DNA of 64,000 nucleotides from Ceratopteris richardii (taxonomy: Eukaryota > Streptophyta > Polypodiopsida > Polypodiales > Pteridaceae): assembly GCA_020310875.1 (NCBI GenBank), contig CM035430.1:102860431-102924430 (forward strand), in the 5' to 3' direction. Positions 22,421 through 34,257 of the stretch are shown here, in pieces. A program made the position numbers and the translations under genes. Under the pieces are notes generated by a model. The model made no database searches. It was not told the origin of the DNA and saw only the letters and a program-made list of their open reading frames with translations. Position 1 is the stretch's first letter; every line of letters begins with the position of its first letter.

Positions 22421-25400
22421 ATCCCCCCTACAATGTCACAATGGTACAACCTGGACTGAATCTGCAATCTGTCAAAAACTGCAAACTATCACAAGCGTCA
22501 AGCTTGTACTCCCGCACTTCAGAACTTGTTCTTCAAAAGTCTTCTTCAAAACTGAATTTGACTTTCCTTCAAAAAATCTGAACTTGTTGAATATGAACCA
22601 TAATAATTGAGAAAATATGCAGACTAGATATCCAATAATGTTCTCATCAAGCAATCACTGCTTGACAACAAATATAGCATGAATTGTCTCTGAATCTGCT
22701 ATCTCTTATTTTCAAAAACCTGAAAACATACACTAGGATCCATATATTTGAATTTACCTTCCAAAAAGGTTTCTCAACGTACTTCTGCTGTGTCATGTAG
22801 ATACACTAAACAAAATCAAGAACTGAATCCTGGAACCTGTGACTGACAACTCACAACTTAGTGTATTATGAACACTGCTAGTTCATCTCTGATTGTACTG
22901 TAGTCAAATCAACTCAACTCAATTGAAATCAACTGAAATATGAGTCAAAAATCTATGATGTCATCATGTCTTCATCCTTTAAATCCTTCATACCTCTTTC
23001 CTTCAGAACTTGGTATAAACATATATGTGCGCACTTCTAAAATATACCTTTCTGAAATATAAAGCTTCTCTTCAATAGAACTCTGGAACCTTCTCCTGAA
23101 CAGGAACATCCTAACAGGAACTTTCTCCAGACATTCTCCTTCTTCCTTCTTCTTTCAAAGCTAGAACATAAAGAGAACCCGATAAAGGAATACCTGATAA
23201 AGGAATACCTGAAGTTATGATTCTGCATTCTTTTATATATGGCTGAAAATAAGTCTTCATGTTTCATCACCCCCTGGATGACTTAACACTAGTATCCAGT
23301 ATTCTTCAAATTATATCAGACTTTATGAAATCTTGGACGTCCTTCTTCATAAATCTGATCTTCGGTGATCAATACTTGTATCTAAAAAAAAATCTTTGAA
23401 CCCTTTTTATTAGCACTGTACACATGCCAATAGCTTTCCATGTCATTCCTCAGCTTTCCAAATTGTAGAATAAGGTTAGCTGATCCTAACATAACAAAAC
23501 CTTACTGAAAGCATTTTAGGATTCATAACCTTCTGTAACATAACAAGTATCTTCTATCTTTCTGCAACACAAATTTGATAGAACCTGAATCTTTGACTTA
23601 CTTCTTCCAATGTTAAGAATCTTCACAAACAAAGGATAGACAACTGAATCATAAATACTCAAGATCATAGAAGATCTATTCAAGATCAATGATCTCTCCT
23701 GTGTAGAATCTGCTATCATCAAACCTTCATGACAGAATGTTTGATTTGTTACCTAAATGTCTCCAAGTGTCCACGCTTCTCAAAAAGTTGTAAAACTTTT
23801 CTTCAAACAAATCCTTTCCAAGAATCTGTAACTCCTACTTGAAACATAAGTGGACAAACTTCTCACCTTGAGAACTCCAAAAGCTGCAAGTTGATACTTC
23901 ATAACTTTCATATTTTACCCGGGTGAAATGTGATAGTACCTGCTTGATTTTCTTTTGGCTAACTCCACTTCTCAATCAAGTGATAGGATCTGATGGAACA
24001 CCTTTTTGAATACAAGCATGTATCCAAAAATCAAGACAATCACTGAAAGTAGATTCTCCAATTGACTAGTACATCAACAAATCTGAATTTTCTGAAGTTT
24101 TCTGAAAATAGTGAATATGAGGTAACCTTTTCCAAACATAAAACTTCAACCCAAGTCTTCAACATCTGCTACAAAAAACTCTTTTACCTTAAGAGAGTTA
24201 GATAAAGAAGAAATATACTTCTCTGCAACTTGTCATATACCAAGTAGCTCTGTATTGACACTCCAAGAATTCTTTGAGGGAACATATAAGCTGCCTACTC
24301 AAAAGCTTCAACTAAAACATAACTCATATACATATGAGTGAAAACATATATCTGCTGCTTTTCTTTCTCTCAATGCAATTCTTTGTCAAATCCACTAAAT
24401 CATGACCAAGTGTAATGCAAAACAAGAAACTTCTTCTTCTTTAGACTATCTTCACAAGATGTTCTCGTAGACTTGTCTTTGGCTGTAGAGGATAAAATAG
24501 GAAAAGTATATGGAAAGTATATGAGAAAAGGAAGCCTTACTTTTATTTTGGAAATGATGGACTTTCTTTTTTTGCATCTTTCTTCCACCTGATGATGTCA
24601 ACATCTTCAAACTTCTCTTCCATACCTTTTGTTCTCTTCATCTTGAAGTAGCAAACACTCTTGATGTCTTCAAATGAACTTCTCTCTTCCTCTAGTACTA
24701 AGAGTAAGAGATAAAACAAATATGGTATACAAATGGAAGTTAATATAGAATCTTGTTTTATCATCTCCTCATATCTCTGAATCAAAATGTTGTTTTAAAT
24801 GTCTGAAACGACTAAATTCACCAATCTTTTGTCTGAATGATGAATTACCCTTCTAGAGTTACCTCTCTAGATGACATTTGTACCTTGATATCCAACCAAG
24901 TTACAACAAAAAATTGGCTGAAAAACTCATCCCATCTTCACATTTGTCTTCTTAGATGAACTTTCTTGCCATGAAAGAGATTTCTCAAAACTCTCTAGAA
25001 AAACCTCTAGATACCTGTTTTGATGTAGCCTTTAACTTTCAAATAATGGAAGTGTACAAAAACATTCCTTGAATCCTTCAAATCTCTTCATAACCGCTCT
25101 TCTAAGACCTGACCTACAAATGATAATCTGATAGTAAAAATTGATACCTGTGATTTGATGTTGATCTGATTTCTTCATCTTCTCTAAACCATTGTTTTTC
25201 CTTGAATTTGAAGTAGCCTTCTCTTCATCAAATCTTGGTCTTCAAACAATACTTTTGTAAAGTATTTACATACTCTTCCAAAAATATTCAGCTGCTAACA
25301 GGTCATCAACTTCATATTCCACACTGATGAATACACATGTGACTGAATTGTCTAATTCTCAAATCTCTACTCATCGAGATTAAGTGTGTATGTCAAATGT

Positions 25401-25521
25401 CAAATGTTAGAAGATGCTGTCAAATCATATGTTGTAAACATGGAATTCTGGAAACCTGAGAATATGAATGAGCCTGAACGCATTGATGCCAAAGACCTAA
25501 AGTTAGTGCTCTGATACCAAA
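22421..25521 (-). other. Interior of element C, non-coding
   Basis: This is 3.1 kb of AT-rich sequence with only short, unrelated open frames (none above about 80 codons) and no gag, protease, RT, RNase H or integrase motif on either strand. It starts with the purine tract (seen as ATCCCCCCTA) and ends with the primer site at 25508-25519. I see no internal tandem repeat or recognisable gene. Confidence 0.8.
25508..25519 (-). other. Primer-binding site of element C
   Basis: Minus strand TGGTATCAGAGC lies two bases inside the 5' LTR and is complementary to iMet tRNA. Confidence 0.88.
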
Positions 25522-26985
25522 TGTTGGAAATGAGATAGGCCCTTGGCTCTTGGCTCATGTCACATGTCCTTGGTTCCATAGGTCCAGCATATACAACATT
25601 GAATCTAGCAATCTTCTTATATTGACAAAACATGAACATACCACAACTTAATCATAAAAATGATGAGATAAAGATAGAGAAAGAATAGACGACATGTGTA
25701 AGGTGTTACGTAAGCCATCGCTTACTCATAGTATCATATATACCAATGTTCAATGTACAATGTGGGAGCAAAACTCTCAACCACTCTATGTGATGAGAAA
25801 TAGATGAATGAGTGAATGTACAAATGTAACAAACATATTCAGATGTATAGATAGAAATCTGAATATACATGAGATGTGTAACCTAATAGGTTATAGAAGA
25901 GTGAATATGAGTGATCAAAAGAGGAAGGATCAATGTGAAACTGATAATCAACAAACCTTCATCTAACCTTAGGCTATGGAAGACCCTAAGTTAGATACGT
26001 GTGTGAAAAGATCACATACTTAAAAAGTAGCAAAGGATGCTAACAAGTTTGCTGCCGGAAATCCTCAAACTCATGTGAACACACCTTCTCAAACACCTCA
26101 TCCAAATATGCATAAAGCATATATGTACTGTTTCTCTTGTACCTATGCCAAATAGGACTCCTCCTGATATGAACGCCATAGCCTCCATAAACTTCAAGTA
26201 GTACCTGTGTGCATAAAGAGAATATGTACCTGAATACTTAACATAAGATGTAAATCTTATGTTAACCACCATCCAATGTCTTTGAAGTAGCCCGACATCT
26301 TCTTGTAGAAGACAATCTTCAACCTAATATCTTCTTGTAGAAGACAATCTTCAAATACACCATGTAGATGGCTGATCCTCACCATCAAGCTGCTAATGAC
26401 CAAGTCTTATTGCCATGAACAAGAAATAACCTCCTCTCCATGAGCTAGAGTGTGAGCACACCCTTCATCTTCTCCAAGAAGAATCATTAAGAAGAACTCC
26501 ATAGCTGCTCCTCAACATGTTGCAAGTTAGCACCATGGCTGCCCCATGTGCTAGAAGAAACACCACCTCTATTGAGGTCCAAGCTCCAAGCTTGTGTTGA
26601 ATACTAGGTGAAGGATGAATTATAATGAGCCCAAATAGTCTCTTATATAGTAGAGCTTCTATCTTGAAAATCAATAATAAAGAAAAGTCTCCATGATCCC
26701 TACGATCAGATAAAGCATAGGATTGTAAAAATTTAAACATAAATCACGAAGAGCTATCCGTCGTCGCCGTGTTCGTTCTTGCTTTTCAAGAATTTAAATT
26801 GCTAAAAATATGTTATATGCACGCGCTGCCGTCGACGGGATTTGATCCCTCGCCAACGCCTTGAGAGGCTCTTGTTTTATTCACAGTGCCCAAGCGCCTT
26901 TGTTGTACAAGGTCTAGTAAGAGACTCTAGACATTCTGTAACAATCTGGATCAAAGGGGACTAGTTAGACATTGTTTTTCCAACA
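25522..26985 (-). repeat. 5' LTR of element C
   Basis: A 1,464-bp LTR identical in length to 20957-22420 despite some 55-60 substitutions. Decay has been by point change rather than by indel. Confidence 0.95.
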
Positions 26986-26990
26986 GAAAC

Positions 26991-28434
26991 AGCACGCACG
27001 TAAGTTAGAAAGACTATGATACCTATGATGATTAATAGACTCTCGACAAGTGGAGCAGTACAATTAGCCACCTTAGAAGGAGACATAATGCCTAATTACA
27101 TTAGTGGGAGACGACTCACATTGGCAAAAAAGCGTAAGGAGGAAGAAAATAGAATACGAGCTGAAGCTCAGGCAGAAGCTATAGAACGCATTAAGCGCAT
27201 GAAGCTAAGAAGACATGGACTAGGGAGAGAACATTATAACCATCTGAAAGCAACACTCAGATATCCCATGGCCATGTGTCAAGTAAAGTCAAGTACTCAT
27301 CCTAGTATAGTGGACAGGAGACCATTCATTACAGTCAGGCTAGAGCACGACAACCCTTGCCAAAAGCTCCGGGCTTTAATTGATTCAAGTGTTGCGACTA
27401 GCACGATTAGATGGTCCCACTATAAGGACTCAGGAATAGAAATGCGGCCAATTGAGGCATACCTCATAGGGCTAGGAGGCATGGAAACCCCTTGCATGGG
27501 TGAGGTGAACCTTCCTATCCTCATGAACGAAGTGACTATGATGGTAAAGCTACTAGTGTGCCATGATGACGACCTGATAGAAGTCATAGTCCTTGGCCAA
27601 GATGGGCTATATGATCACTCAGTGGACCTAAATCTTAGACAAGGCTTCTTATAGATTGGAACCTTAGATCAGAAGCGAGTGATACTGCTTGACTTCCCTA
27701 ACAACCCTCCGCCTGAGGTATGTAACCCTAGACCATATGAACAGCATGCGAAGGAGGAACGGAAGATCTTTGGTCAGATAAGTCACGTTACGTCTACACC
27801 AACCCACGCGGGCTTGGAGATAGACAATTTTCAATCAGAAGGACATCAGGAGATTTTCCCTTGGGCTTCCTGCAAATTAGAAGGGTCAGCCACCCAACCG
27901 CTTGGTCAAACAGATCAAATGGACACAATCAGTGGTCAGGCGGGTTACAACAGCGGACAAATGGGGACCATTGCAGGTCAGGTGGACTGCATCAGTAGCC
28001 ACATGGGAAAAATACCCTGTAGTGCCCATCCTTCCACACTTATTGCAGACTGGCCTAGATTAATAGTACAAAACGATGCACTTCCTAATGGGAAAGTTTC
28101 GCGAGTGTTGGACCTCCCTTCTTTTCCAAAGCAGAGTGTCCATCCGACCTCTCAACCTCAACCACAAAGGAGTCAACCACGACAAAGGAACCCAGACCGA
28201 CGACAATATCAGACAACACAAAGAGGAAAGCAGTATCAGCATCACAAAGCAAGAGGCACGCGACAAATATGGGTGCCAAAAGGACATAAACCACCGATAG
28301 ATTTCAACAATGCAGACAATGACAAGAAGAAGTTACGACAAAATCAAAAGCAATGTCCAACGTCTTCTCGACCTTCTTCTACGAATACGAACATTCGACA
28401 AATTTGGATCGCCAAGAAGTACCTTATGAATTGA
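26991..28434 (+). pseudogene. Gy2 integrase C-terminus, second retropepsin-like domain and basic linker
   Basis: Three parts are visible. First comes the integrase C-terminal barrel (INRLSTSGAVQLATLEGDIM, NYISGRR) and a charged helix. Next, about codons 110-210 of the open stretch from 27016, is a retropepsin-like domain: LRALIDSSVATSTI in the active-site position, a glycine-rich flap-like IGLGGMETPCMGEVNLPIL, and IVLGQDGL in the position of the conserved ILGxDxL. The homologous region of Gy5 (40087-40520) reads ALIDSGAALSCIQ and is more canonical. Last is a Gln/Pro-rich basic tail with short RQIWVPK-type repeats (RQIWVPKG, RQIWIAKK, MQIWVSKQ). This protease is additional to the usual one at about 16900. 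It is broken. Confidence 0.72.
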
Positions 28435-28970
28435 CCCACACCCATGCAGATTTGGGTATCCAAACAATGTATTATAGCTCAACCCTCAATCCATGTAATA
28501 GATAACCCTCTTAAATCTCTTCACCCCTCCATACCACCACATCCGATATCACCTTTTGTCCCTCAGCAGAAACATATCACCTGCTCAGAAACTCTTAGGA
28601 AGTGGATACTGAAACGTATCCAGATGTCTTCTCGGACCCCCTTATCTAACATAACTCCCACCCTGACTAATCTACAACCTTGTAATAACTCATTCACGAC
28701 TGAACCTTGTACAAATCCACACACCCAACCTCACTTGTAATAACACCTCATCAAGAAATGTATGCATCATCTGAAGCATGTAGGTGTCTAGAGACCTGCA
28801 TTAGTTTGCAAGAAATCATTCCATAAACCACATCACAACACTCGACTACACGGGTTACACATCGGTTATGGAAAGGGATTGTGGTCTCACTTTAATGGGA
28901 TCATAATTAATTTCCATGCTAATGTGTTAATCTTTTGTAGTAGATCTTCTACGCACTCGCATCACTCATC
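28435..28970 (+). other. Linker tail and spacer between second protease and ORF-A (Gy2)
   Basis: The Pro/Ser/Thr-rich reading continues to about 28740 (MQIWVSKQ, later LRKWILK). The next 230 bases hold no open frame of note. Just before ORF-A, a pyrimidine-rich run ends in TCTTTTGTAG (to 28943), which could be a splice acceptor. There is no LTR here, so ORF-A belongs to the same element. Confidence 0.55.
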
Positions 28971-31116
28971 ATGCAGGCAGAAGGACCATCTAAAGCTGGC
29001 ACCAGTGTACCCATGGCCAATATTGGTGAACTACTAGCTAAGCCCCACCCTATGGCTCAACCACCAGAATTTCAGGGATTTCCAGGACCCATGCCGATCG
29101 ATGATCCTCCTAGGGGATACACTGAGAAGATTCATCGCAACTCTCATTGGTTCCAAGGATTAGCAGGACTGTTAGCAGATGCAAATTTCATTTTTGAGGC
29201 CAATTTGGCGTTTGATCACCGTACTTGGGCCAAGTACCAATTTTTCTCAAGAGAATTCGAAGGACTACAGAACACAGAAGACTTGATGCATGTTTGGGCA
29301 AGAGCAGGCTTTACAGAATATTTCAGTGATCCTTTGCCTAAACCAGATTTCTATCGATGCTACTATTTGATAACCACATTGACAGCTTCAGAGAACAAAG
29401 ATTTGCTAGGAACATTCATTTTTCCGTCTTTGGTAACTGATCCACTATATAAGAAGTTTTATCTGTCTAAAGATTTGATTAGAGCTGCTATTAAGATACA
29501 TGGAATGCATACACCGACAGAACGAGAAAGGCTAATTCTAGAGCCTATGAAACGTGGGGATGTTACTAAGTGGGAAGATATTTCAGCAATCACACCTGAG
29601 CTCTCTAAACCGTTGAGGATATGTATGCAACATTTCACATTCCCCGCTCAGGATCGATTCACCATGCCCCATAAATGCATCTGGTTTGGCTTATATTTAG
29701 CATGTACTGGACCACAAACAGTTGATCTAGCTAGCTGGATAATTGATCAGTTGTACTTAGCACAACATAGATGGGAAAGAAAGAAGGTACTCAATGGATG
29801 TTGCACTCTCACGCGCATTGTATATATGTGTTTGGCATACGATTTTCCAATCGAGCGTGCAATGACAAGCGAGGAGCTGAAAGCATTCAAGGGGACAGCA
29901 AAGAAAACTATGAAGTCTAGCAAAGGATGAGCAGGAAAGCGCATGAGAGGAACCATTCCATGCCTATAGGTCCCAGAATCACCTTCACCACAACCCTCTC
30001 CAGAATAGTCTCCGACAGAAGCCCCTGTAGCTGTACAACCTATTCGCATACGATTATCTCGACCTATGGTTACAGAAGGCACTACTAGTGCGGTTACCTC
30101 ACAGGCAATATCAGTCCAGGAACCTACCACCACTGCAGCAGAAGTTCCCACCACTATTGGTGTGGAAGCTTTTTCTTTTCCGATACCCAACTTGGAAGCA
30201 AAACCGACGGACACAACATTCGATTTCGAGATGCAAGATGTGTTTTATGATGAAGCCAGCTAGGGCACTCATGAATCCCAAGAAAATGTGCAGACAGATG
30301 AACAAGGACAGCACACCGATACCCAAGGTGACATGAGCACACACGAAGAAGAAACATTTGATGCAGCAGCTTATACACTGGCCATCAAAAAGTAAGTATC
30401 GTATTATGGAAAAAGTTTGGGCGCGTAAGAAGTTAACTGAAGAAGAGATCCAAGCACTCATAGAACAAGAACTTGTCTCAGGCGGTTTCGAAGAAGTATA
30501 CATCAGAGCCTTCAGGGAACTTGTCAAATCAATGGGATCCACCGAAGCCTTAAGATATTTGCATAGGAAGCCGTTACCACAGTATGACCCTCGTAGAGTT
30601 CGCCTACTAACCAAACCTGGTGAATACATTCGTGTACCAACAGGAGCACAATCTTCAGAACAGGCCAGGGAAGCACGTCTCATCCGTGAAGGCTCATTGG
30701 CAGAAGACACCATTATCATCGACTCCCCACCCCACACTACTACTGTACATACCACCGTTGTGACCGAAGTACCCGCCACCCCAATTGCTCCTCTTTCACC
30801 TCCCATATCTTCAATCTCCCCTGTACATCCGATCTCTCCCCGACCATCCACATCTTTGGATAGCACTGTAGCAGAAGCCTTCCTTACTTCCATTCATCCG
30901 ACAATTCCCACACCCACTCAACCCAGTCTACCTCCTCGGACATCCACCTTTCTATCTAGTCCAATTTTCCCTCCATCCTTCCCGCCCTTCCCCACACCTC
31001 CAAGACCCCTTTTCCCATTCCCACCCCCATTAACCTTCTCCCCACTCTCTCCCCCTCGACCCACCGTAATTCCGCTTTCCCCTTTCCACAAGCAGTACAA
31101 GAGAACCCCTCTGTAA
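28971..31116 (+). pseudogene. Gy2 ORF-A: conserved domain plus Pro-rich tail
   Basis: The first 319 codons from MQAEGPSKAG form a conserved domain: HWFQGLAGLLADANFIF near the start, TFPAQDRFTMPHKCIWFG (about residues 223-240), then WERKKVLNGCCTLTRIVYM. F ORF-A shows the same spacing (CFPKLPRYNMPHKSVTLLMF, WEQKKFMNGAQFLTRIIYH). A helical segment follows (EEIQALIEQELVSGGFEE, FRELVKSMGSTEALRYL), then a very Pro/Ser/Thr-rich tail to the inversion breakpoint. The late pattern of T/M-x-H-K, small hydrophobics and LTRI resembles plant retrotransposon proteins filed as putative plant transposon protein domains, but I cannot confirm the family. It is broken in a few places. No membrane segment or signal peptide is evident, so calling it env is unsupported. 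Confidence 0.65.
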
Positions 31117-31149
31117 ATTACTCTTCAACCTTTGTAAATCTTGTATTTA

Positions 31150-32416
31150 CACCCACGCAGGCACCACCAAATAACTTTCTCCACAATTGTAGCATTTTTT
31201 ATTTGTGTTTATCCTAGAGTTTATCAAATTGGTTTTGGTGCTTACCTCTATGGCTTTAGCAATGGCTTGAGCCAATTCTTCTGCTGGTGGGATTTTATCT
31301 TCATTTGATCTAGGTTGATCAAATGCTAACAGATCTTGGCCTCTGTTATCTTCCAAATCTATTGCTTCTTTTACACAAGCTCCTAGGTTAGGGCATCTCC
31401 TATAGTACACTAGGGTTCTTAATTGAGCACTTCTTAATCCTTCTATGAATAGGGATACTTGTCTTGCCATGGAAGGTACTTCTTCTTTGGGACATCTGTC
31501 AATGTATTGCTTAAATCTCCTGGCTGCCTCTCTGACTTTTTTCATCTTTTTGTTGTTTAAAGCTGTGTATCAGAGTGGTTGTGCTATGTTTTATTCCAGT
31601 CTTTGAGAATTCCCCAATGAAGGCTTCTAGGAAGGATTCAATATCTAGGTACATTTCCTTTCTCAAAGGGATGAACCAAGATAATGCAGGTCCTGTTAGG
31701 GTTAGACCAAATGCTTCAAATTGGACTTTGTAATCTTCCACCTCCTCAGCTCTAATTAATTGCCTAAACTCTCCAGCATGAGCATGAGGATCAGAATACC
31801 CTTCATATTGATTTTTCATGCATTTGGCTACTTGATATGGTCTAAGCATTCTACCCTGATGTTGCCAATGATGTCTTCTCCTTAGTGAAAATTCATTAAA
31901 TCCTTCTGGTTCCTTTTCAAAAGGATTTGGGGAAGCATGTGTTCTCCTCCCTTATTGTTGCTCAGTACTAGTGTAGTTTTCATGTGGTCTTGGTAAATCT
32001 GATTGTCCTAAGTTATGTTCCCAAGGTTCTTTGTCAGCACATTGCCCTAAGTCATTTGAATTTTCTGGGTCTTGGGAGAAGATGTATACACATCCTTGCC
32101 TATCCTCATACCTACCATCTTTGAATTGAGCTATTGGTGTTATGTTCAGGGGAACTTCTAAGTTTCTCAATCTAATGAGAAACTTATGCATTCCATCCTG
32201 ATATACATAGGTTCCAAACATATTTGTATACATGTATTTGAGGATATTTCTATAATCCCCAGTTTCAATGGGCTCATTTGTTTTGTTTAAATTTTCCATG
32301 TTGTTTTCTTGCCCTAGATTTCTTTTTTGCACTTCCCCTTCCACTGGCTCTATTTCCTTCCTTCCTAAGTCTTGCCTAGTATGTGTGTTTAATTTGTTCC
32401 CAAACCTAAGGATCAT
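31150..32416 (-). pseudogene. Element F gag, N-terminal part
   Basis: Minus-strand readings cover the N-terminal gag region (FLIRLRNLEVPLNITPIAQF, then GCVYIFSQDPENSNDLGQ), the gag core (RPYQVAKCMKNQYEGYSDPH, VQFEAFGLTLTGPALSWFIP, GIKHSTTTLIHSFKQ), and a helical C-terminal segment (RFKQYIDRCPKEEVPSMA, SAQLRTLVYYRRCPNLG) ending at the first half of a knuckle, CYNCGE. It matches Gy1 at 14062-14385 and Gy5 at 60594-60926. Gag would form the particle shell. It is broken in a few places. Confidence 0.85.
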
Positions 32417-32443
32417 TCAATTAATTTTCACAATTCAATGGTC

Positions 32444-33120
32444 ACAATCGTGTTTTTCACGATTTTCTGGTCAAAATCGTGTTTTTCACGATTTTCTAAT
32501 CAAAATCGTGTTTTTCACGATTTTCTGGTCAAAATCGTGTTTTTCATGATTTTCTAATCAAAATCATGTTTTTCACGATTTTCTGATCAAAATCGTGTTT
32601 TTCACGATTTTCTAATCAAAATCGTGTTTTTCACGATTTTCTGGTCAAAATCATGTTTTCCACGATTTTTTGGTCAAAATCGTGTTTTTCACGATTTTCT
32701 AATCAAAATCGTGTTTTTCACGATTTTCTGGTCAAAATCGTGTTTTTCACGATTTTCTAATCAAAATCGTGTTTTTCACGATTTTCTGGTCAAAATCGTG
32801 TTTTTCACGATTTTCTAATTAAAATCGTGTTTTTCACGATTTTTTGGTCAAAATCGTGTTCTTCACGATTTTCTAGTCAAAATCATGTTTATCACGATTT
32901 TCTGATCAAAATCGTGTTTTTCACAATTTTCTGTCCAAAATCGTGTTTTCCATGATTGCCTTGTCAAAATCGTGTTTATCACGATTTTGTGCTCAAAAAT
33001 CGTGTTTTTCACGATTTTGTGTCCAAAATCGTGTTTTCTATGATTTTGTGCTCAAAATCGTGTTTTTCACGATTTTGTGCTCAAAATCGTGTTTTTCACG
33101 ATTTTGTTCCCAAACAATCG
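32444..33120. repeat. Hairpin-forming 29-bp tandem array in the leader of F
   Basis: About 23 tandem units of roughly 29 bp. Each contains AAAATCGTG, then five T, then CACGATTTT: a perfect 9-bp inverted repeat with a 5-base loop. The units are separated by a 6-base spacer that often alternates CTGGTC and CTAATC, giving a partial 58-bp higher-order period. Spacers change to CTGTCC, then GTGCTC toward the right end. The short plus-strand frames here (reading FFTIFWSKSCFSRF over and over) are products of the repeat, not genes. Confidence 0.93.
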
Positions 33121-34257
33121 TGATTGCTCACAATTGTAAATAACACGATTTTCTTATGAAAATCGTGTTCTGGAAATCGCGATTTTGTTCTTAGTTTCAG
33201 TGAATCACGATTTTGTGTCTGACTACAGAATCGCGATTCTGTTAATTTTTTTTTGTGAAAATTTTTCAAGTGTTGATTTTCAAATTTCTATTTCTTTTAT
33301 AGAATCACCTTAAATATTTTTTGACATGCAATAAAAGGGTTTTGTAAAGTCTATCAACTTTTCTCAGAAAATTCAGAAATAAAAAATTCGCGATTCCGTG
33401 TTTTTGGTGTTTTTACTTGTTTTTGTGCTTATTTGTGCTTAATGACCATGTGAATGTAAAGAAAAAACAAAGAAATTCAGGTCATTGCTCCTTACCTTGC
33501 TTGCTTTGTCCCAGAATTCTCAAAAAGCTTTGCTCTGCAGAAGATCGCGATTCTGATCCTGCTCTCACTCTCTCTCTTACTCAAAAAATGACTTTTCTCT
33601 GAAATTCCAAACTTTTATAGTGTTCACAAAATCGCGATTTTGTTCAGTTTCCACTAATTTTCACTTTGTCACTTGTCCAATTTCATTTTTCAACAACTTT
33701 ATGGTTTTAATTCTCAATTGTTCATTCTTTCATGATTAGTCACTCTCATAAGCTCTTGGTGAAAGTCGCGATTTTGTATTTTTCCACCTCTCTCACTTAA
33801 TACTCAATCTTCACTGAGTCTTTGGAATTTAACTTTCTTACTTTCTCAATGTAAATGAAATCTCTTACAATTACCTTTCTCCAAAAAACCCCATTATACT
33901 CAAATTTCCCCAAAAATTCTTCTCTTATAGAAAATCGCGATTTTGTGCAGAGAATCGTGATTCTTCTGTATTTCCTATTTTTTGCAGTTTTGAGTATTCT
34001 TTTCTCTTGTCTCCTTCTAATCCCCTCTACCAATTCTAGTTCAACTGTCAATCACCATTTTACATCAAAATCACAAAATTATCCAGAAAATCACGATCCT
34101 GTGCAGAGAATCATGTTTTTTCTGATTTTCTAGTTTTTGGCAAATTTTTTGCTTTCTTACCACCAGGTCTCTTCCACACTTGTCAACAAAACTTCAGTCC
34201 ATCTTCCCAAGGAGAAAAGAAATTTGTTTGATTGTTTTAGTGAATTTTATGATTTTT
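33121..34257 (-). other. Leader of element F between array and LTR
   Basis: This is AT-rich sequence with no gene. The core motif of the array (TCGCGATTTTG and variants such as TCACGATCCTG) recurs singly about ten times, for example near 33178, 33231, 33543, 33630, 33766, 33934 and 34092. The array probably grew out of this scattered motif. A primer site could not be recognised, and the inner third expected of the LTR is not recognisable next to 34258. Confidence 0.6.

Larger units (their letters stand above)
20957..26985 (-). mobile_element. Non-autonomous LTR element C (LARD-like), minus strand, nested in Gy2
   Basis: Two LTRs of exactly 1,464 bp begin TGTTGGAAATGAG and end TTTTTCCAACA. 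They are flanked by a perfect 5-bp duplication GAAAC (20952-20956 and 26986-26990). An iMet primer site lies inside the right LTR and a purine tract (TAGGGGGGAT on the minus strand) inside the left one, so it reads right to left. The roughly 3.1-kb interior has no retroelement protein. It looks whole as a non-coding large-retrotransposon derivative, mobilised by another element's proteins, probably copia given the primer site. LTR identity is about 96% by eye. Confidence 0.93.
16137..31149 (+). mobile_element. Ty3/gypsy element Gy2, main part (plus strand), hosting element C
   Basis: The order on the plus strand is gag C-terminus, protease, RT, RNase H, integrase, a second retropepsin-like domain and ORF-A. 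Copia-like element C is inserted just after the integrase core (target duplication GAAAC). Its probable continuation, ORF-B, purine tract and 3' LTR, lies at 41785-44455 on the opposite strand, beyond an inversion breakpoint. No 5' LTR is seen in place. The copy is old, with more than ten breaks across its coding region. The family uses an unusual gene set; see the second protease and ORF-A/B entries. Confidence 0.85.

Noticed and set aside
22421-25521. Short frames in the interior of element C as genes
   Set aside because: All are under about 80 codons, scattered on both strands, with no retroelement or other motif; the composition is plain AT-rich.
26991-28434. Second protease-like domain as a host gene captured by the element
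   Set aside because: It lies in the same position in two diverged copies (Gy2, Gy5), continuous with the integrase C-terminus, so it belongs to the element family; its ultimate origin remains open.
29747-30893. Long minus-strand frames (up to 260 codons) opposite ORF-A
   Set aside because: They are antisense shadows of the Pro/Ser/Thr-rich plus-strand ORF-A tail, whose homology to F supports the plus strand.
32444-33120. CRISPR-like array of regular repeats with spacers
   Set aside because: The spacers are near-identical 6-mers, not unique sequences. The host is a plant and the array sits in a retrotransposon leader.
32268-33143. Plus-strand open frames reading FFTIFWSKSCFSRF repeatedly
   Set aside because: They are translations of the 29-bp hairpin array, which is open by composition; no start context or homology supports a protein.
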